Source: Prosapia bicincta
Lineage: Eukaryota; Arthropoda; Insecta; Hemiptera; Cercopidae
DNA: 64,000 bases
Assembly: GCA_036971475.1 (NCBI GenBank)
Contig: JBAIZL010000005.1
Location: 247,661,323-247,725,322 of the forward strand
Reading direction: 5' to 3'
Shown: positions 34,776 through 46,902 of the stretch, piece after piece
How the letters are laid out: the number at the start of each line of letters is the position of its first letter
Position numbering within the stretch: the stretch's first letter is position 1
Program-made: the position numbers and the translations under genes
Notes under the pieces: model-generated
Databases searched by the model: none
What the model was told of the DNA's origin: nothing
Seen by the model: only the letters and a program-made list of their open reading frames with translations

Positions 34776-36424
34776 GGTTTCCAGTTTAATATAATCTATA
34801 CAAAATGAATTTATTAATCGTACTTTTTTAGAGTGTCTTGAGAGATTGAACTATAGGAATTTTAGATAGTAGATAAATAAATTACTTTGTATAAATTCAG
34901 TTAGGAAGCTTTTTGCAAGGTCCTAAACCTTGAATATGATTCTGAGTTTTAAATAATTGAAATATTTCTTTAACATGTGGTGTCATAGGGCGAACAATAT
35001 TAGACTATGAGTTTATTTTAAAATAAGTAATTTAGTAAGCTACTAAAATTTAAGGCTATGTATCGTATGTAGAGAAAGATTATGAAATTCTTTAAAGCTA
35101 ATTACTCATATAAAAAAGTAAATTTAAAAAAATATTATTTAAACATAATATCACTTAAATCTTATAAAAAAATAACTTCGAAGAACCAAACGTTAAAATT
35201 TTTATTTATGAAAGATAAATTATTTATTGCTGGCGAGATTCTTGTTTTCCATTGTCATTTAAAAAAACATTAAATATAATTGCTCAAATGAATAGCCTAA
35301 TTGAAAAATCATGTATATAAATTTATTACCAAACCAGTGAAATATTTAATTTCAGGTATTTTTATTTTAGATAGGTTAAACTAATATACAACCAACTACG
35401 TATAAAACAATTGCAATTTCTTTAATTTAAAATTCACAAAATAAGAGTATAATTACCTTACATATCACATATTTCAAACATAGTACTATGGTCCTTGAGT
35501 TGTGATGGTTCTGGTCATTCCATTCCACAGGAAAATATACCCTAAAGGGTTGAATCTCAGCAAAATAGGTTTACATTTAAAATTCCAGTAACCGGTTCTC
35601 CGACAGAATTAGAAAAGCCAAGCAGTGGGCCTATGAAAAACCATGTATGCCCCATGTTCCGAAATTTGTAACAAACAGACATAATACATAGTAATAATAG
35701 ACTGCTCCTAACAACCAGAATTTTGCTATTCATCAGTCACTGTTTTCTGTTGTAAGGAAATCTTGACAAGAGTTTGCGCGTATAAAATAAAACTTGGTCT
35801 ACATAGGATTGCAGTAAATACTATTTAGCTAGAAAAATAAAGTAAAGAACGACTTAATGGTAGCTGGGATCTCTGCCTTTTCCACGTAAACCTCAGGTCG
35901 CTGGATCGAAACATTTATGTAAGGATACCGAGCTTGGTAGCAAGAAAAAATAATAAGGAGGTAGATTGAGAGATAATAAGAAATTGACAACTTAGTACTA
36001 CCCTAATGCTGCCTAAGCCGATATCAATAACATTCAGATTTAAAAAACCATGCTCTACTTATCTTTTAATAAATTTTCTATCACTTTTATTCACGATATT
36101 ATCAATCTAATAAAATACACACAGATACTTATCTCGCTAATTGTTTTGAGTTTATTAGCCTTCTTCGAATTTTTCTAAATTTAAAACTAAAACGGTAAAT
36201 TATAAAATATTACAAGCAACACCTCACTACACTATAGTTTATTATTTATACAGAATAGTGAGGTTGACGATGTCGCCTACATCATTAATTGGCTACTAAT
36301 ACCAATCAGTAGTGATTTATCACTTGCAACCATTCACTGGTTGATACCATTCACAGAAATTATAAAACTGTATATTGTAAATAAAGTATCATAATGAGTA
36401 AAACAATTTATCTAATCAGCAGAC
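34776..36424. other. No gene recognised
   Basis: AT-rich. A weak tRNA-like stretch at 35860-35915 (GGTAGCTGGGATCTCTGCC ... GGATCGAAAC) may be SINE debris. The frame 35082-35273 is Lys-rich and unrecognised. Confidence 0.4.
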
Positions 36425-37205
36425 TGAAAAGTAAGGAAAGCAAAGATATATTTCTATCAATAACAATTGTTTCATAAAATGGTGCTGATAGTTGTGCATC
36501 AGAGAAGAGTAAAAAGTTAGAAATGTTTCTACAAAGAAGAAAGTTTCACTAAATGGGGCTGAAAGTTGTGCAACGGAGAAGAGTGGAGGGATACAAATAT
36601 TTCTGTGAAGAAGAAACATATCATAAAACGGGGCTGAAAGTTGTGCATCAGACAAGAGTAGAGAGTTATCCAATACTGAGATAGGGTCTATTTAATATTG
36701 TTTTGTCAGAACAGTCACGGTAAAAGTTTGGGAAACGAATCTATGACTTGTGAAGTAAAGTAACTTATTGTGGGGAAAGACAAGATGTATAGAAACTTGT
36801 TGTAGGAAGCGGTCAGGTTAACGGGGAAAGTTAGAAATATTTCTACAACTAAAGAAAACTCATAAAATGGGGCTGCAATTGTGCAATAGAGAAGGGAAGA
36901 AAGTTGGAAATATTTGTACAAAGAAGAAAAATCTCATTAAACGGTGCTGAAAGTTGTGCATCACAGGAGAGTAGAAAGTTAGAAATATTTCTACAAAGAA
37001 GAAACGTTGGGCTGAAGTTGTACATCTGAGACGAGTAGAAAGTGTCACAATAGTAAGATAGAGTCTATGTAATATTGTTTAGTCAGAACCGTCACCGTAA
37101 AAGTTTGGCAAACGAATCTATGAACTTGTGAAGTAAAGTAACGTATTGTGGGGAAAGACAAGATGTATAGAAACCTGTTGAAGAAAGCGGTCAGGTGAAC
37201 GGGGA
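36425..37205. repeat. Tandem repeat with a 377-bp higher-order duplication
   Basis: Short units of roughly 76 bp (GGGGCTGAAAGTTGTGCATCA, GAGTAGAAAGTTAGAAAT, TTTCTACAAAGAAGAAA) occur three times in 36430-36660 and about three times in 36830-37040. Each set is followed by the same unique-looking block (GTCAGAACAGTCAC.GTAAAAG ... GACAAGATGTATAGAAAC), at 36680 and 37057, so the whole module repeats at 377 bp. Minus frames here are repeat artefacts. Confidence 0.85.
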
Positions 37206-38424
37206 CAATAAAATAACTTTGTGCTTTTAGTAAAGAGCAGTTCTCACTTGAAATGATTAATAGAAGAAAGCATATTACATTTAGTCACTGTACGATGATC
37301 AAGAAACAATGGATAAACTATTTACTCAGTTCAACGAATCTTCAAATTACTTCAGTTTAATGGACCCGTTGTTGTTCATACAAGCAACTCATAAACTCGG
37401 AAAACAACTAAGAGAGTTTGCTGGTATTCACTGTAAATTAAATTACACCTGAGACCTGCAGTTTTAACTTTTAACATTGTGATCGTTGTAACTTTAAATG
37501 TTTCAGAGTTTCTCGAGCAACAATGTACCTAGTTTTAGATACTTTTTCACAAGAGTTTACTTACTGCGTTAATATTTTACTGCTACAGGCGTCTACTGGG
37601 TCACGTGTAATACTAGTTGTTTCCGAAAAAACAGAAAAGAGAGACACTTCATTTCTCGGGAGTAATCTGGGGAAAAGTTTTTAAAATGAAAACCTGTTAC
37701 TATTAGTGTAATACTATATTACTTATTACTATACTAGAAGGTATTGGTCCAGGATGTTTTTGGTTATATTTGACTAGTTATTACTACAGTATTTTTGTTC
37801 TAAAATCAATAAAAATAATAACTTTCATTACTACATTATGAATTTTGCCACTATTAAATCAGTATAGGTTAAATGAATGGTATTTTATAAGCCTAAAGGT
37901 TGTTCATTCTATACAGTTCAAGATAGTATATTTTTGATTTTCCACTTAATATTTTCTTCATTTGTCTAAAACTTTAAGACTTTATTTTTTGAGTATATAA
38001 GAATTGTGGCCAAAGGATGTAATCCATATGGTCATATTATATCCAAGGTATTGGATGAGGGGGAAATAACTAAAAATATTTATAAATACCTTTAAGGATG
38101 CCATTTACAGCGTATACGTATATTACAGATATTTATTGAAAATTACATCATTTGGAAAATCTTATCTTTCCAAACGATAAAAGAATTCTTCAATTTTGTA
38201 GTCCATTACGTTCGGTGAATCTTATTAATCACTTAAACAAACATTGTTTAAGTGATTGGTAAAAGGATAATGTCGTACACGACCTGGTGCGTTAGTTTGC
38301 CTTATTGGTGGAGAAGGAACCAGAAACTGGTCAACAATGAATACTAATGTGCTTCTTGAAAAATCGCTACACTCCCGTAGAAGGCGGCTGGTGTCTTCAG
38401 GTTTTTATTTTAAAATAATAATGA
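37206..38424. other. No gene recognised
   Basis: AT-rich. The run GTCCATTACGTTCGGTGAATCTTA (about 38200-38225) resembles GTCCAATACGTTTGGTGAATCTTA at about 59322-59346, next to the Penelope-like remnant, so it may be a retroelement end. Confidence 0.4.
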
Positions 38425-38993
38425 ACAATCAATGGCCGTTAATGGAAAACACTATGTGTCTATGTTGGCTGGCTTTGTTGAACCCCAGCTAAGACAACTT
38501 GTATTTCCAGAAGGATGGAGCAAGCCCCCACCGCACGAAACAATATTTCTGCACAGTTCATCAAATGTTTAGAGCTGTTATCTCTCTCTTCAGCGTTATT
38601 GCTTGCCCAGGCCGGTCATTCGACTATATGTAGGCTTACCTGAATTTTCCTCCTGCAAAACCGTGTGTTAACGCAAGAGGTATGTTAACAATATTTAAAA
38701 CACAAGCAAGGAATTATTGACAAAGTCGTGGGTAGTAATGAGGATCTGCGGGAAGCGTTTGCAGTATCATTACCAAGAATGCTTTGGTGCAAACAAGAGC
38801 GTTTGCATGATGAAATTATGAAGAAAACTTTGTAATATGTGGACAATAAATGGCATTCTTGAAGGTGTTTTCAATTATGACTAGCCCATACTTACTTTTT
38901 ATGGTCAACGTATTACATGTATACCCTTATATTAAAGTTTCTCTTCGATCGGCCAAAGGCTAAATTATTGAAAGAAATCATAACAAAATGAAA
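38425..38993. repeat. Dispersed repeat, copy B
   Basis: Same orientation and nearly the same sequence as 1-582. Both ends are visible here: it begins next to AATAATGAACAATC and stops after AACAAAATGAAA. Confidence 0.85.
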
Positions 38994-39635
38994 CTACCTT
39001 GTCAATAAGGCGCGCCCCCTGTCAAATTTGATTGGCTTCTCCATGGCGTTCAAACTGTGGCCAGCCTATGAAATGTTGACACTTCCTTTACCTTCCCTTG
39101 GGCTTCGTGGGAATTTGTTGAACTTTCCCACAGGTGCATGGGTTTTTTCTGTATTCTCAGGGATTTCTAGTCATAAATCTCCCTGGTCCGTGGATGTCTA
39201 GGAAAAGCTTCTCTCCCATGAACGAGGCACGTCCTGATTTACTTACAATGAACCCCTTTCGAATTATTTTTATTTATGACTAGCAGGTGTGTGCAGTAAC
39301 TTATTTCTGCCGATAGATCTGACAATAGACTAGCGCTAGCTAGGTATATGCCAAAAGTTCAAATATTTTCTAACAGTTTTCTTAACGTAATGAATTTCGT
39401 TAAAAATATTTCAAAAACAAGAATACTTTTAATGAATATATTTATTCAAAGCTTTTCGCCGATAAAATAGTATTGAATTTTGTAAAAATATGTTATTAGA
39501 TAATTATTTTACTGAAGATGCTGGTACTATTTTATCGGCGAAAAGCTTTGAATAAATATATTCATTAAAAGTATTCTTGTTTTTGAAATATTTTTAATTT
39601 GTTAACTATATTACAAGAAAACATATCACCATATT

Positions 39636-39685
<50 letters not shown>

Positions 39686-39754
39686 TTATACATCTTTATG
39701 TATATATAACAAGAAAAGAAAAAATTACGTTGTCAATAAGACGCGCCCCCTGTC
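38994..39754. repeat. Segment flanked by a direct repeat with GGCGCGCCCCCTG
   Basis: TTGTCAATAAGGCGCGCCCC at about 38999 and TTGTCAATAAGACGCGCCCC at about 39730 flank a 0.7-kb segment that contains a perfect hairpin (39400-39597) and a TA microsatellite (39640-39681). The segment could be a mobile element between short terminal or target repeats. Confidence 0.55.
39400..39597. repeat. Perfect inverted repeat, 73-bp arms
   Basis: 39400-39472 and 39525-39597 are exact reverse complements, separated by 52 bases. The arms include AAAACAAGAATACTTTTAAT and CTTTTCGCCGATAAAATAGT. The perfect match in otherwise diverged sequence suggests recent origin or conversion. Confidence 0.95.
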
Positions 39755-41354
39755 TTGATTCATCACTGCATAAAGATTACCAGCCCAGCGTGTGAGGTGT
39801 AAATGTTTCCAAAAAGATTCTTTATAAAACCAAATTCTTTATAAAGTTGGAAACATTTCTTATTCTGCTTTTATGCCAAGATCAAGTGAAACTAAACTTT
39901 CAAGATATAACTTTTGCATATTTTTGTTCCGCTTAGTCGTGGCTGATGTAGCTATGATTGCTCTTTCAGAATAAAGGTTTAGAGATCGTAAAACTTTGTT
40001 ATCACATCGTAAACTTTGATAGGCCCTGGTTTGCCTGAATGTAAAGGATTGATTATATTAATATACAAATAACGTTATGGCAGCAAAGACAACACTCATA
40101 AGTTTGGAGTTTTAACATTCTATCTTAGATAGAATTCGGGAATGAAAATTAGGTCATACATATGACTAGATTAGAAATGATAATTTCTTATCGATTAGCT
40201 AAAATGTGGGTTTATCATGGTTCACGTGGTTATCGTAGGTCCTTTTAAGTTTACCTCCTCCTGAGCCAAATACTTGTGTCTAATTTGTCCTTCTCATGTT
40301 TAACGTATTATATAACATTTCCTACAAACAATAAAGAATATTCCAATTCTGATTTTTTCATTTTCAAATTTAAAAACATTTTAAACCCATAAAACTCACA
40401 TCTATACAATGCCGGTTGTGGCTTGACGTTCTCACCCAATACGACTATATCCAATAGTGGAAAGGGGTTGGCATTGCGGAAAGGATTTATGTGAGGACAT
40501 ACAAGAGACTCACGTAGGTCGAAGTTAGTTGTCTGGGTCAAAGCTGTAAGTTGTCTCCCCGCTTCACAACATTTAAATTATAAAAATAATTTTACAAAGT
40601 AATTTCTTATGATATTATTTCCTCGATGTAATAAAACCAAACTACACGCTTTGACGTAGATGCTTGTTTGCTACCCATAATTACTACTTTGACAAAACCG
40701 CAAAGACTGTTAAATTTTAAACATTGAACATAATCATATTTGTAAATATAACAATCAATATCTCCTGATTTGATGTAAATTTGTATATCTCATAGTACTT
40801 TTGTAACGTAATTTTTGTATATTACCGCTAAACTAATCCCGATAGTAAATAATTCTAATTGTCATTACGAGAGACCGACAGCTGACCAATAGTAATAAGG
40901 CTGTACGTGCAAAGCTTGATTTTGCAGTATAGTTTTGAATAAAATAAAAGTTATCGAGTGGAATTCTACTGAGACAGTTGTAATGAGAGGACACATCTTC
41001 CTGGTGACTAAATGATTACATCTCGCGGCATGCTATCTTGCCGAGGGAACCAATGAGGTAAGTTATCAAATCCTCAGACAGGATTGAGATTTCACTTTAA
41101 ACGGAACCTAGGGCTTATTAGGTTTTTCCAGTACGACTCTGACAAATTCATAATACAAGAAATTCTCAACTGAAAGATAAATAGACAATTTATCGTTATT
41201 AAAGTCTATAGATTATATACACCCATAACTTTCATCTTAAAATAATTAATTCTGTACTTACAATTTCAATCTTGGTAATTTGTATGACCAATATCTCAAC
41301 AAAAGTTAATACATTTATCTTGCTATGGAATTTTTGCTATATTTTACTCCTTAC
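39755..41354. other. No gene recognised
   Basis: AT-rich. The minus frame 40308-40541 and the GC-richer part near 40400-40510 are unrecognised. Confidence 0.4.
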
Positions 41355-41735
41355 TTGTTACAGTAAGGCCTTTATAATCCGTCAGTTGCCTATCCCGGCC
41401 CTCCAGTATTCCGGCGTTTTTTTTCGCTGGGGATAGTGTAGGCGTGAGGATGGAGATGGCGGCGTTCGACCACCTTAAGGGCACAGTAATGGACCGGATT
41501 CTGGACACTCCTAGTGGAGGTTTTGTTCCGCGGTTCAGAGACACTTACCTAAGGGATGGAGTCGCAGCATTTATTTGTGCTGAGGAGGAATCGGCAAATA
41601 TTATCCTATGTTTTCTTTTTTTAGGCAATTTAAATAAATATTGTTCTATATACATTGAGTTTTTTAGTGAACACTCCAGTAGTCCGGCAGTACCCCAGCC
41701 CCATATCTGCCAGATTAGTGAGGGTTTCCTGTATT
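41355..41735 (+). other. GC-rich ORF between CCGGC-type motifs (possible pogo-like MITE)
   Basis: A frame opens upstream of 41444 and runs to 41872; the first 55 codons (MEMAAFDHLKGTVMDRI, then VPRFRDTYLRDGVAAF) are GC-rich and look protein-like, and the rest is AT-rich and hydrophobic. The GC-rich part is bracketed by CCAGTATTCCGGCG (41402) and CCAGTAGTCCGGCAG (41680), motifs like those at the ends of some pogo-superfamily elements. I do not recognise the peptide. It may be transposon filler or an exon. Confidence 0.3.
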
Positions 41736-41872
41736 TCTATTTACTTTACAATATGTATATATTTCCAGTGCTTGTGTTATTTTTTACCTTGGTAATCGTC
41801 TTTGTTAATTTCAGATATAAAAAACTGGGTGAAAATCACATTTTAATTGAGATAAAATCACTATTATTTTAA

Positions 41873-43860
41873 GAAATAAAAAAAAGAACTGAACGATTAT
41901 GTAAATTCCTGCACCTATGAACAAAGATATTGAGCTGAACAGAGAAGAGAAGAGCTTCAGTCGCCGAGGAAAACTTGATAGGTTTAGGCATATTTGTAAA
42001 CCTAGTTTCTAATCAGATATACAAAAAATCTTATATTGTAAAAAATATGAAATAGTAAGTAACCAATATTTAATCAGACATATATAAGAAACTCAATTTG
42101 CTAAAGTAAATTATGAGATAGGAGTGGTAATAAATCTGATTTTCTTTCAAAAAGTTTTTTAAATTAATGAGTACAAGTATAGTACAGACCACGTAATCGT
42201 GCATTTGGCCTCGTGTTTACTACCACTTCTGAAAACATGTTACATATTAAGAATGTTTGATACATCAACAGCTTCAGCATCCAATATGTTTTCACATATT
42301 TCAAGAGTGTTTGTTATTTCATACCGAGATTAATTCATTTAGTATCATCTTATGTAAGTGTTTTGAGTGCTCTTATCCTATTTTTAGGAAAGTATTTATT
42401 CTGACCCTCTACCTCCCGCTTCGCCTATTGCGATCTCTCAAGGCCAATTGCACGGTTGTTGCAGATCTTTTGGCATCATAGTTGTTAAGACAGAGACGTT
42501 TGCTAATGAAGGTGCTTACTTTGGATATCCAAGGCTCATATGAGTATTAATTCACAAATATTAAAGCAACGAGTTTTTATTTCTTGCAATATGTGATAGA
42601 TGTGCTATTTAGATTTACAGTGACACTGAGATTTACAGTGACTCCTGATCGTGAACTGAAATCTACTGACAATCAATGATAAAAGTAAAGTCTCCTTTAA
42701 AGTTAAATTTCTGCGGAAATAGTAACCAGGATACGAAGATAAATTATATTCAATATGAAATATTCATATTTCTTTTTAATTTGGGGTTTACGACGGCTAT
42801 TCCAGAAAGTAAACACACCGTTTTACTTTTAAAATATTTTAAAAATAAACCTAAGGTTATTAAATTATCTTACAAAAACAAGAGTTTTATTAAAAATAAA
42901 AAATAAATATAATAAATAATACGTATAATAAATAATAATAATAAATAATAAAGTTTTCTTTATTTAAAATTAAAATCTGTTGTTGATTTCTGAATATTAT
43001 TTTACAACAAGGTACTTTTTCTTTATACTCAGCAAAACACGCTGTTGTATATGGTATCAAATTAGTGGTTGGGCACTAAAGTAGAAGACGGGATTGGTTT
43101 ACTGTAGCAAGTAGTTATTTTAGAGAAGTATGTAAACTTAGAGAAGTTATGTTACACTAGAAATGTGCATTTATGTTTAATTAGGAAACCGTGTCTCAAA
43201 TAAAGTATCGTGTAAAGTTAACATAATGTTTCATATTTTTATTTTAACAGTCAGTATAATTAATGTAATCTTGCAGAATTTAATTTGAGTTTTAAATTTT
43301 TGTCTGTTTCCTCAATTATTGTACGTTAAACGTACTGTTGCATAATTTGACGCCTTAATAGTTATCGATAAAACCATGCTTCCACAAACGTTCATTCGAA
43401 AACGATCCATTTTAATTGTCATATTAACAGCTATGCAAAACGAAAGAAATGTTTAGATTGAGAGAAACTCTGATAATGACAGGGCTTTCCTTAATAGCAG
43501 ACTTGTCGATACCGAAGTGATGGTTGTTAATGGGTTTTGTATTGATCTGAATTCTACGAGAAAATCGAAATTTAAAACCTTACAAATTTAAAGCCTAAAC
43601 TGTAGGAACAGTAATTTAAAAGTATTATAATGGAGAAATAGTTATCCTACTTACTATAGACTAGTTCAAACGAACAAAATTATAAAAACCTGACGAAAGC
43701 TTTAATAGTGAAAACTGTAAAGTCATAAATAAATAATCCTAGTTTTGTAACCGTAAATGTACGTTTAAAAGTCAATAATATTTTCATTTAACAGCTACTA
43801 TTTATTAGAAATATACTGTGGTTGAATTTAATAATAAATACTTAAAACCTCTTAACCAAT
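41873..43860. other. No gene recognised (2 kb)
   Basis: Very AT-rich; frames 42257-42481 and 42676-42906 are unrecognised. 42907-42955 is a simple AATAAT tract. AATGGGTTTTGTATTGATCTGAA (43530) resembles AATGGGTTTCGTATTGAGCTGAA at 53773, a possible old repeat. Confidence 0.4.
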
Positions 43861-43861
43861 A

Positions 43862-44020
43862 AATTTCTTTATTTTACCCTTATATACATTTCAGTTACTA
43901 AGTAACCATCCTCAGAGGGATAACATACAAAGACTCTTTGTATGTGTTTGTATGTTATTCCTCTGTGGAAGGTTACTTGGTAGCTGAAATGTACATAAGG
44001 GTAAAATAAAGAAAGTTAGT
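43862..44020. repeat. Imperfect inverted repeat, about 70-bp arms
   Basis: TTCTTTATTTTACCCTTATA ... GGATAACATACAAA pairs with TTTGTATGTTATTCC ... GTAAAATAAAGAAAG with scattered mismatches and a short loop (GACTC). Confidence 0.8.
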
Positions 44021-44833
44021 GGTTAGAGGTTTTTGTGTATTTATTAGCTTCATTTACGTTTTATGATATGTCCAATATCGAAATATTGGGAATTTAACAA
44101 TAATATATTCCAAGGAATTAACCTAAAGCTTTTTAATTTTCTTTAAGAGTTTAGAATTTACTTGAAAATACTTTGTTTCATAATACTTTAAAGTCCATTA
44201 AAGATAATTCAAATTATTAAAACGTTTTATAAAAGAACTATTTACGCATTTAGGTATAACGACAAAAAAAAGCTGAATAAAGCGTGTAACAAGACCTGAA
44301 TATAGTGATTGAAGCTCCATGTAGTGATATTGCACTCTGTAGAGGGAACATTTATGTAGCAGTTCTTTTCCAGTTACAACTTTCCTTCGTTTGCAAAGAA
44401 TATTCCGTTATATTGTAAGAAACTAAGGAAAATTGTTTTACGTTTTTATGATATAAATGTTTTTATTTCAAAAAGAACATTATAAAAATATTATTGTATA
44501 ACTATTTTTAATAAAGGTTGGTATGGTCCAGTCATTCTCAAATGATGGAAATAATGATTTATTTAACCTGTAAACAGTTGCTTGGAGTTATTTACCAGTA
44601 ACACGTCTTGTTCTGTTCGAAACCAGAGGTTTTCATTGGTATATAGCATTGGATTGTATTATGGAGAGGTATGTATATTTGTAGGATGATCGGCTTCAGA
44701 TTTGGTTACGTCTCGATAACAGCGGCTCTCTGTCGGGGAACTCTAATAACAGCCACCTTATTTCGTAGAACGAGTTTCTCAGTACCAATGGTGGATAACG
44801 TGAGCGATTCCTTAACATATTCCTTATACATGG

Positions 44834-44912
44834 AGCGGTCATAGAATCTTGGTACCGATATTTTCCGACGTACGGAAACCACTTACGCACTGAGCTATGT
44901 AAAACTCGTCCC
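44834..44912 (-). other. tRNA-like sequence, minus strand
   Basis: On the minus strand TAGCTCAGTGCGTAAG resembles an A box and is followed by TTTCC-GTACGTC-GGAAA, a perfect 5-bp anticodon-type stem with a 7-base loop (anticodon would be ACG), and GGTACCAAGATTC, an imperfect B box. The acceptor stem is not evident. Probably a tRNA-derived SINE or pseudogene. Confidence 0.4.
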
Positions 44913-45047
44913 TATAGAACATCTTTAACTCATACTTTAAATGAATACTAGGGGCGATGCATGTACGCGCCTTCAATGCCCTTCCTAAAACTTCACCATA
45001 TATGAATTTTCTTGATGTAATCATATTGAATTCACTGATTAAAGTAG
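44913..45047. other. Nothing distinctive
   Basis: Flank between the tRNA-like sequence and the 57-bp hairpin. Confidence 0.4.
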
Positions 45048-45193
45048 TTTTAAACTACTTAACTAAGTGAATACGTAATTGCTTACTTGCTGACGCGTTT
45101 CAAATCTTGGGTTAGCTTCATAAAATGAACGATCGTTTTGAAACGCGTGAGCAAGTAAGCAATTACGTATTCACTTAGTTAAGTAGTTTAAAA
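45048..45193. repeat. Near-perfect inverted repeat, 57-bp arms
   Basis: 45048-45104 pairs with 45137-45193 with one mismatch (TTGCTGACGCG against CGCGTGAGCAA). The loop is 32 bases. The arms include AAGTGAATACGTAATTGCTT. Confidence 0.95.
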
Positions 45194-45680
45194 TTAGTTC
45201 ACCATATATCTTGTTCCTATAAGGCCACAAATAACCAGTTCTCTACAAAAATACGAAGCTTTTCAATTCAACTTTGACCTTATCCTGTTAATTAATTGCA
45301 ATAATACGTATCAATTGTTTTAAAATTGAGATGGTGAGGTTCTTTAAAAACGCTATTGATAGTGCGCATCTTAGACCGACTGAGTTTTTAGTGAACGCAC
45401 AAATGTGAAAGCGGTAGTTTCTCTAGCAGAGTTTTTACGTTTAAATATGTGGAATGTGGTTTTTGATTGTTATGAGTGATTGTTTGTATGATATTGTCTG
45501 ATTTCATTTATTGAAATTCTGGATCCTATTCAAGTATATCATATTAAAGTACTTAATATATTCTTGAAGAAGAAAAGAGAATTTTTTCCGTTTTATAGAG
45601 TTAAAAATATGCTCTAAGAACATGCTTGTAAAAAATAAAAATAAAAGTATTTACGAGGAATAGAGTATTTATAGAGCATT
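45194..45680. other. No gene recognised
   Basis: AT-rich sequence upstream of the piggyBac-like fragment; no further transposase motifs seen. Confidence 0.4.
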
Positions 45681-45992
45681 ATAAGTGGATTAGATAAACA
45701 AAAACTCATGTTCTGCCTCAGCAATAAACAGAGATGGCCTTTGGCAATATTTATTTCTGCGCTAAATATTAGATTAAAAAAGTCTTACAATATTTTCAAG
45801 GGAGCAATTAAGATTGAAATGAGGGAAAATTACTTTCTTAGGGGATTTTCTTCTGAGCCTCTTAACTTTTGTAAAGAACATATTAATTCAAGAGCAACTA
45901 TTAATAAAATTGAAACAGACAAAACACGAGGGAGACTAACAATAGAGGAACAAGGGCCAAGAAGGCCAAATCTAAAAATTGGTAGTTTCTGA
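45681..45992 (+). pseudogene. piggyBac-like transposase fragment
   Basis: The frame reads SGLDKQKLMFCLSNKQRWPL, then AIFISALNI, then RENYFLRGF and a TGA at 45990. The spacing of a (G)xD-xxD/Q block, a short Tyr/Cys-rich stretch, RWPLAxFxxxLxI and R-x-x-F-L matches the C-terminal part of piggyBac-type transposases, just after the last catalytic Asp. About 100 codons survive; the N-terminal DDD core is not found upstream, and the usual C-terminal cysteine-rich domain is not seen downstream. It is a dead fragment. The start at ATG 45708 is inside the conserved block, so it is not a true start. Confidence 0.6.
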
Positions 45993-46813
45993 TGAACATG
46001 AAGAAATGATTATAAGAAATTCAAAACCTCTTCAACATCCTAGGTAGGTAATTATATCCTTCAAGATCGTCTACAACAAAAAACCAAAGTATGCAACGGA
46101 AGACGTAATAATGCCTGAACCTTTATACAGACAACATAAAGGGAGGTTGATACAGAAGATAATAATAAATGCAGCTATTGCAGTAAAAGGCTTCTCCTAT
46201 TGATCATATAACTATGGACAAATTGATAATTGTTTAAAAAAATGCCAACATGTAAAACGCTTAACAAATTACGAACTGAACAGAAACATTTGTTTTATTT
46301 TGATAAAACCTCACGATAACTCCTGTATGAAAGTCAGAAATATTCATTAACTACTCACAAACATTTAATACATATTGAATTAGACAAAAACTGATGTTAG
46401 TAACTAAGCATAACGCCCTATCAGTTTTGCCAAGTTGCTAATGTTATAATACTCTTATCAAACCTCCAAGGAGCAGTAGGGCTTATCTGGAAACTGCAGA
46501 TGTCCGTGGGAACAGGCGCGAGGCGATATATTAAAGCCCAAGACAGTATATATTTACCCAAATATTACATATGTACTAGACAGTTTATTATTTCAAAAGT
46601 AACAACTTGTACAAAACATTCTCCCAAAATATCCTTACTAACAAAAGTTCAATCAAAAAGTCGAAAATTCAAATCCGTCTTGCATTATATTTGTCGTGAG
46701 TATCTGTATTGAAACTGTTATTCTAATAGTTTCTTAAACGCACAAGCTAAATTCATAGACAAATGAATTGTATAATGTAATGGAATGTTGAATTTATCCA
46801 CAGCCTATCTCAT
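45993..46813. other. No gene recognised
   Basis: AT-rich; possible remainder of the piggyBac-like element up to about 46.5 kb, but no motif seen. Frame 46500-46712 unrecognised. Confidence 0.4.
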
Positions 46814-46853
46814 TCTCTCACTCTTTCTTTCTCTCTCTCTCTCACTCTCTCTC

Positions 46854-46897
<44 letters not shown>

Positions 46898-46902
46898 TCT
46901 CG
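46814..46902. repeat. (CT)n microsatellite
   Basis: CT run with CA interruptions. Confidence 0.95.

Noticed and set aside
35860..35915. Possible tRNA-like sequence
   Set aside because: Weak A and B boxes and no paired stems.
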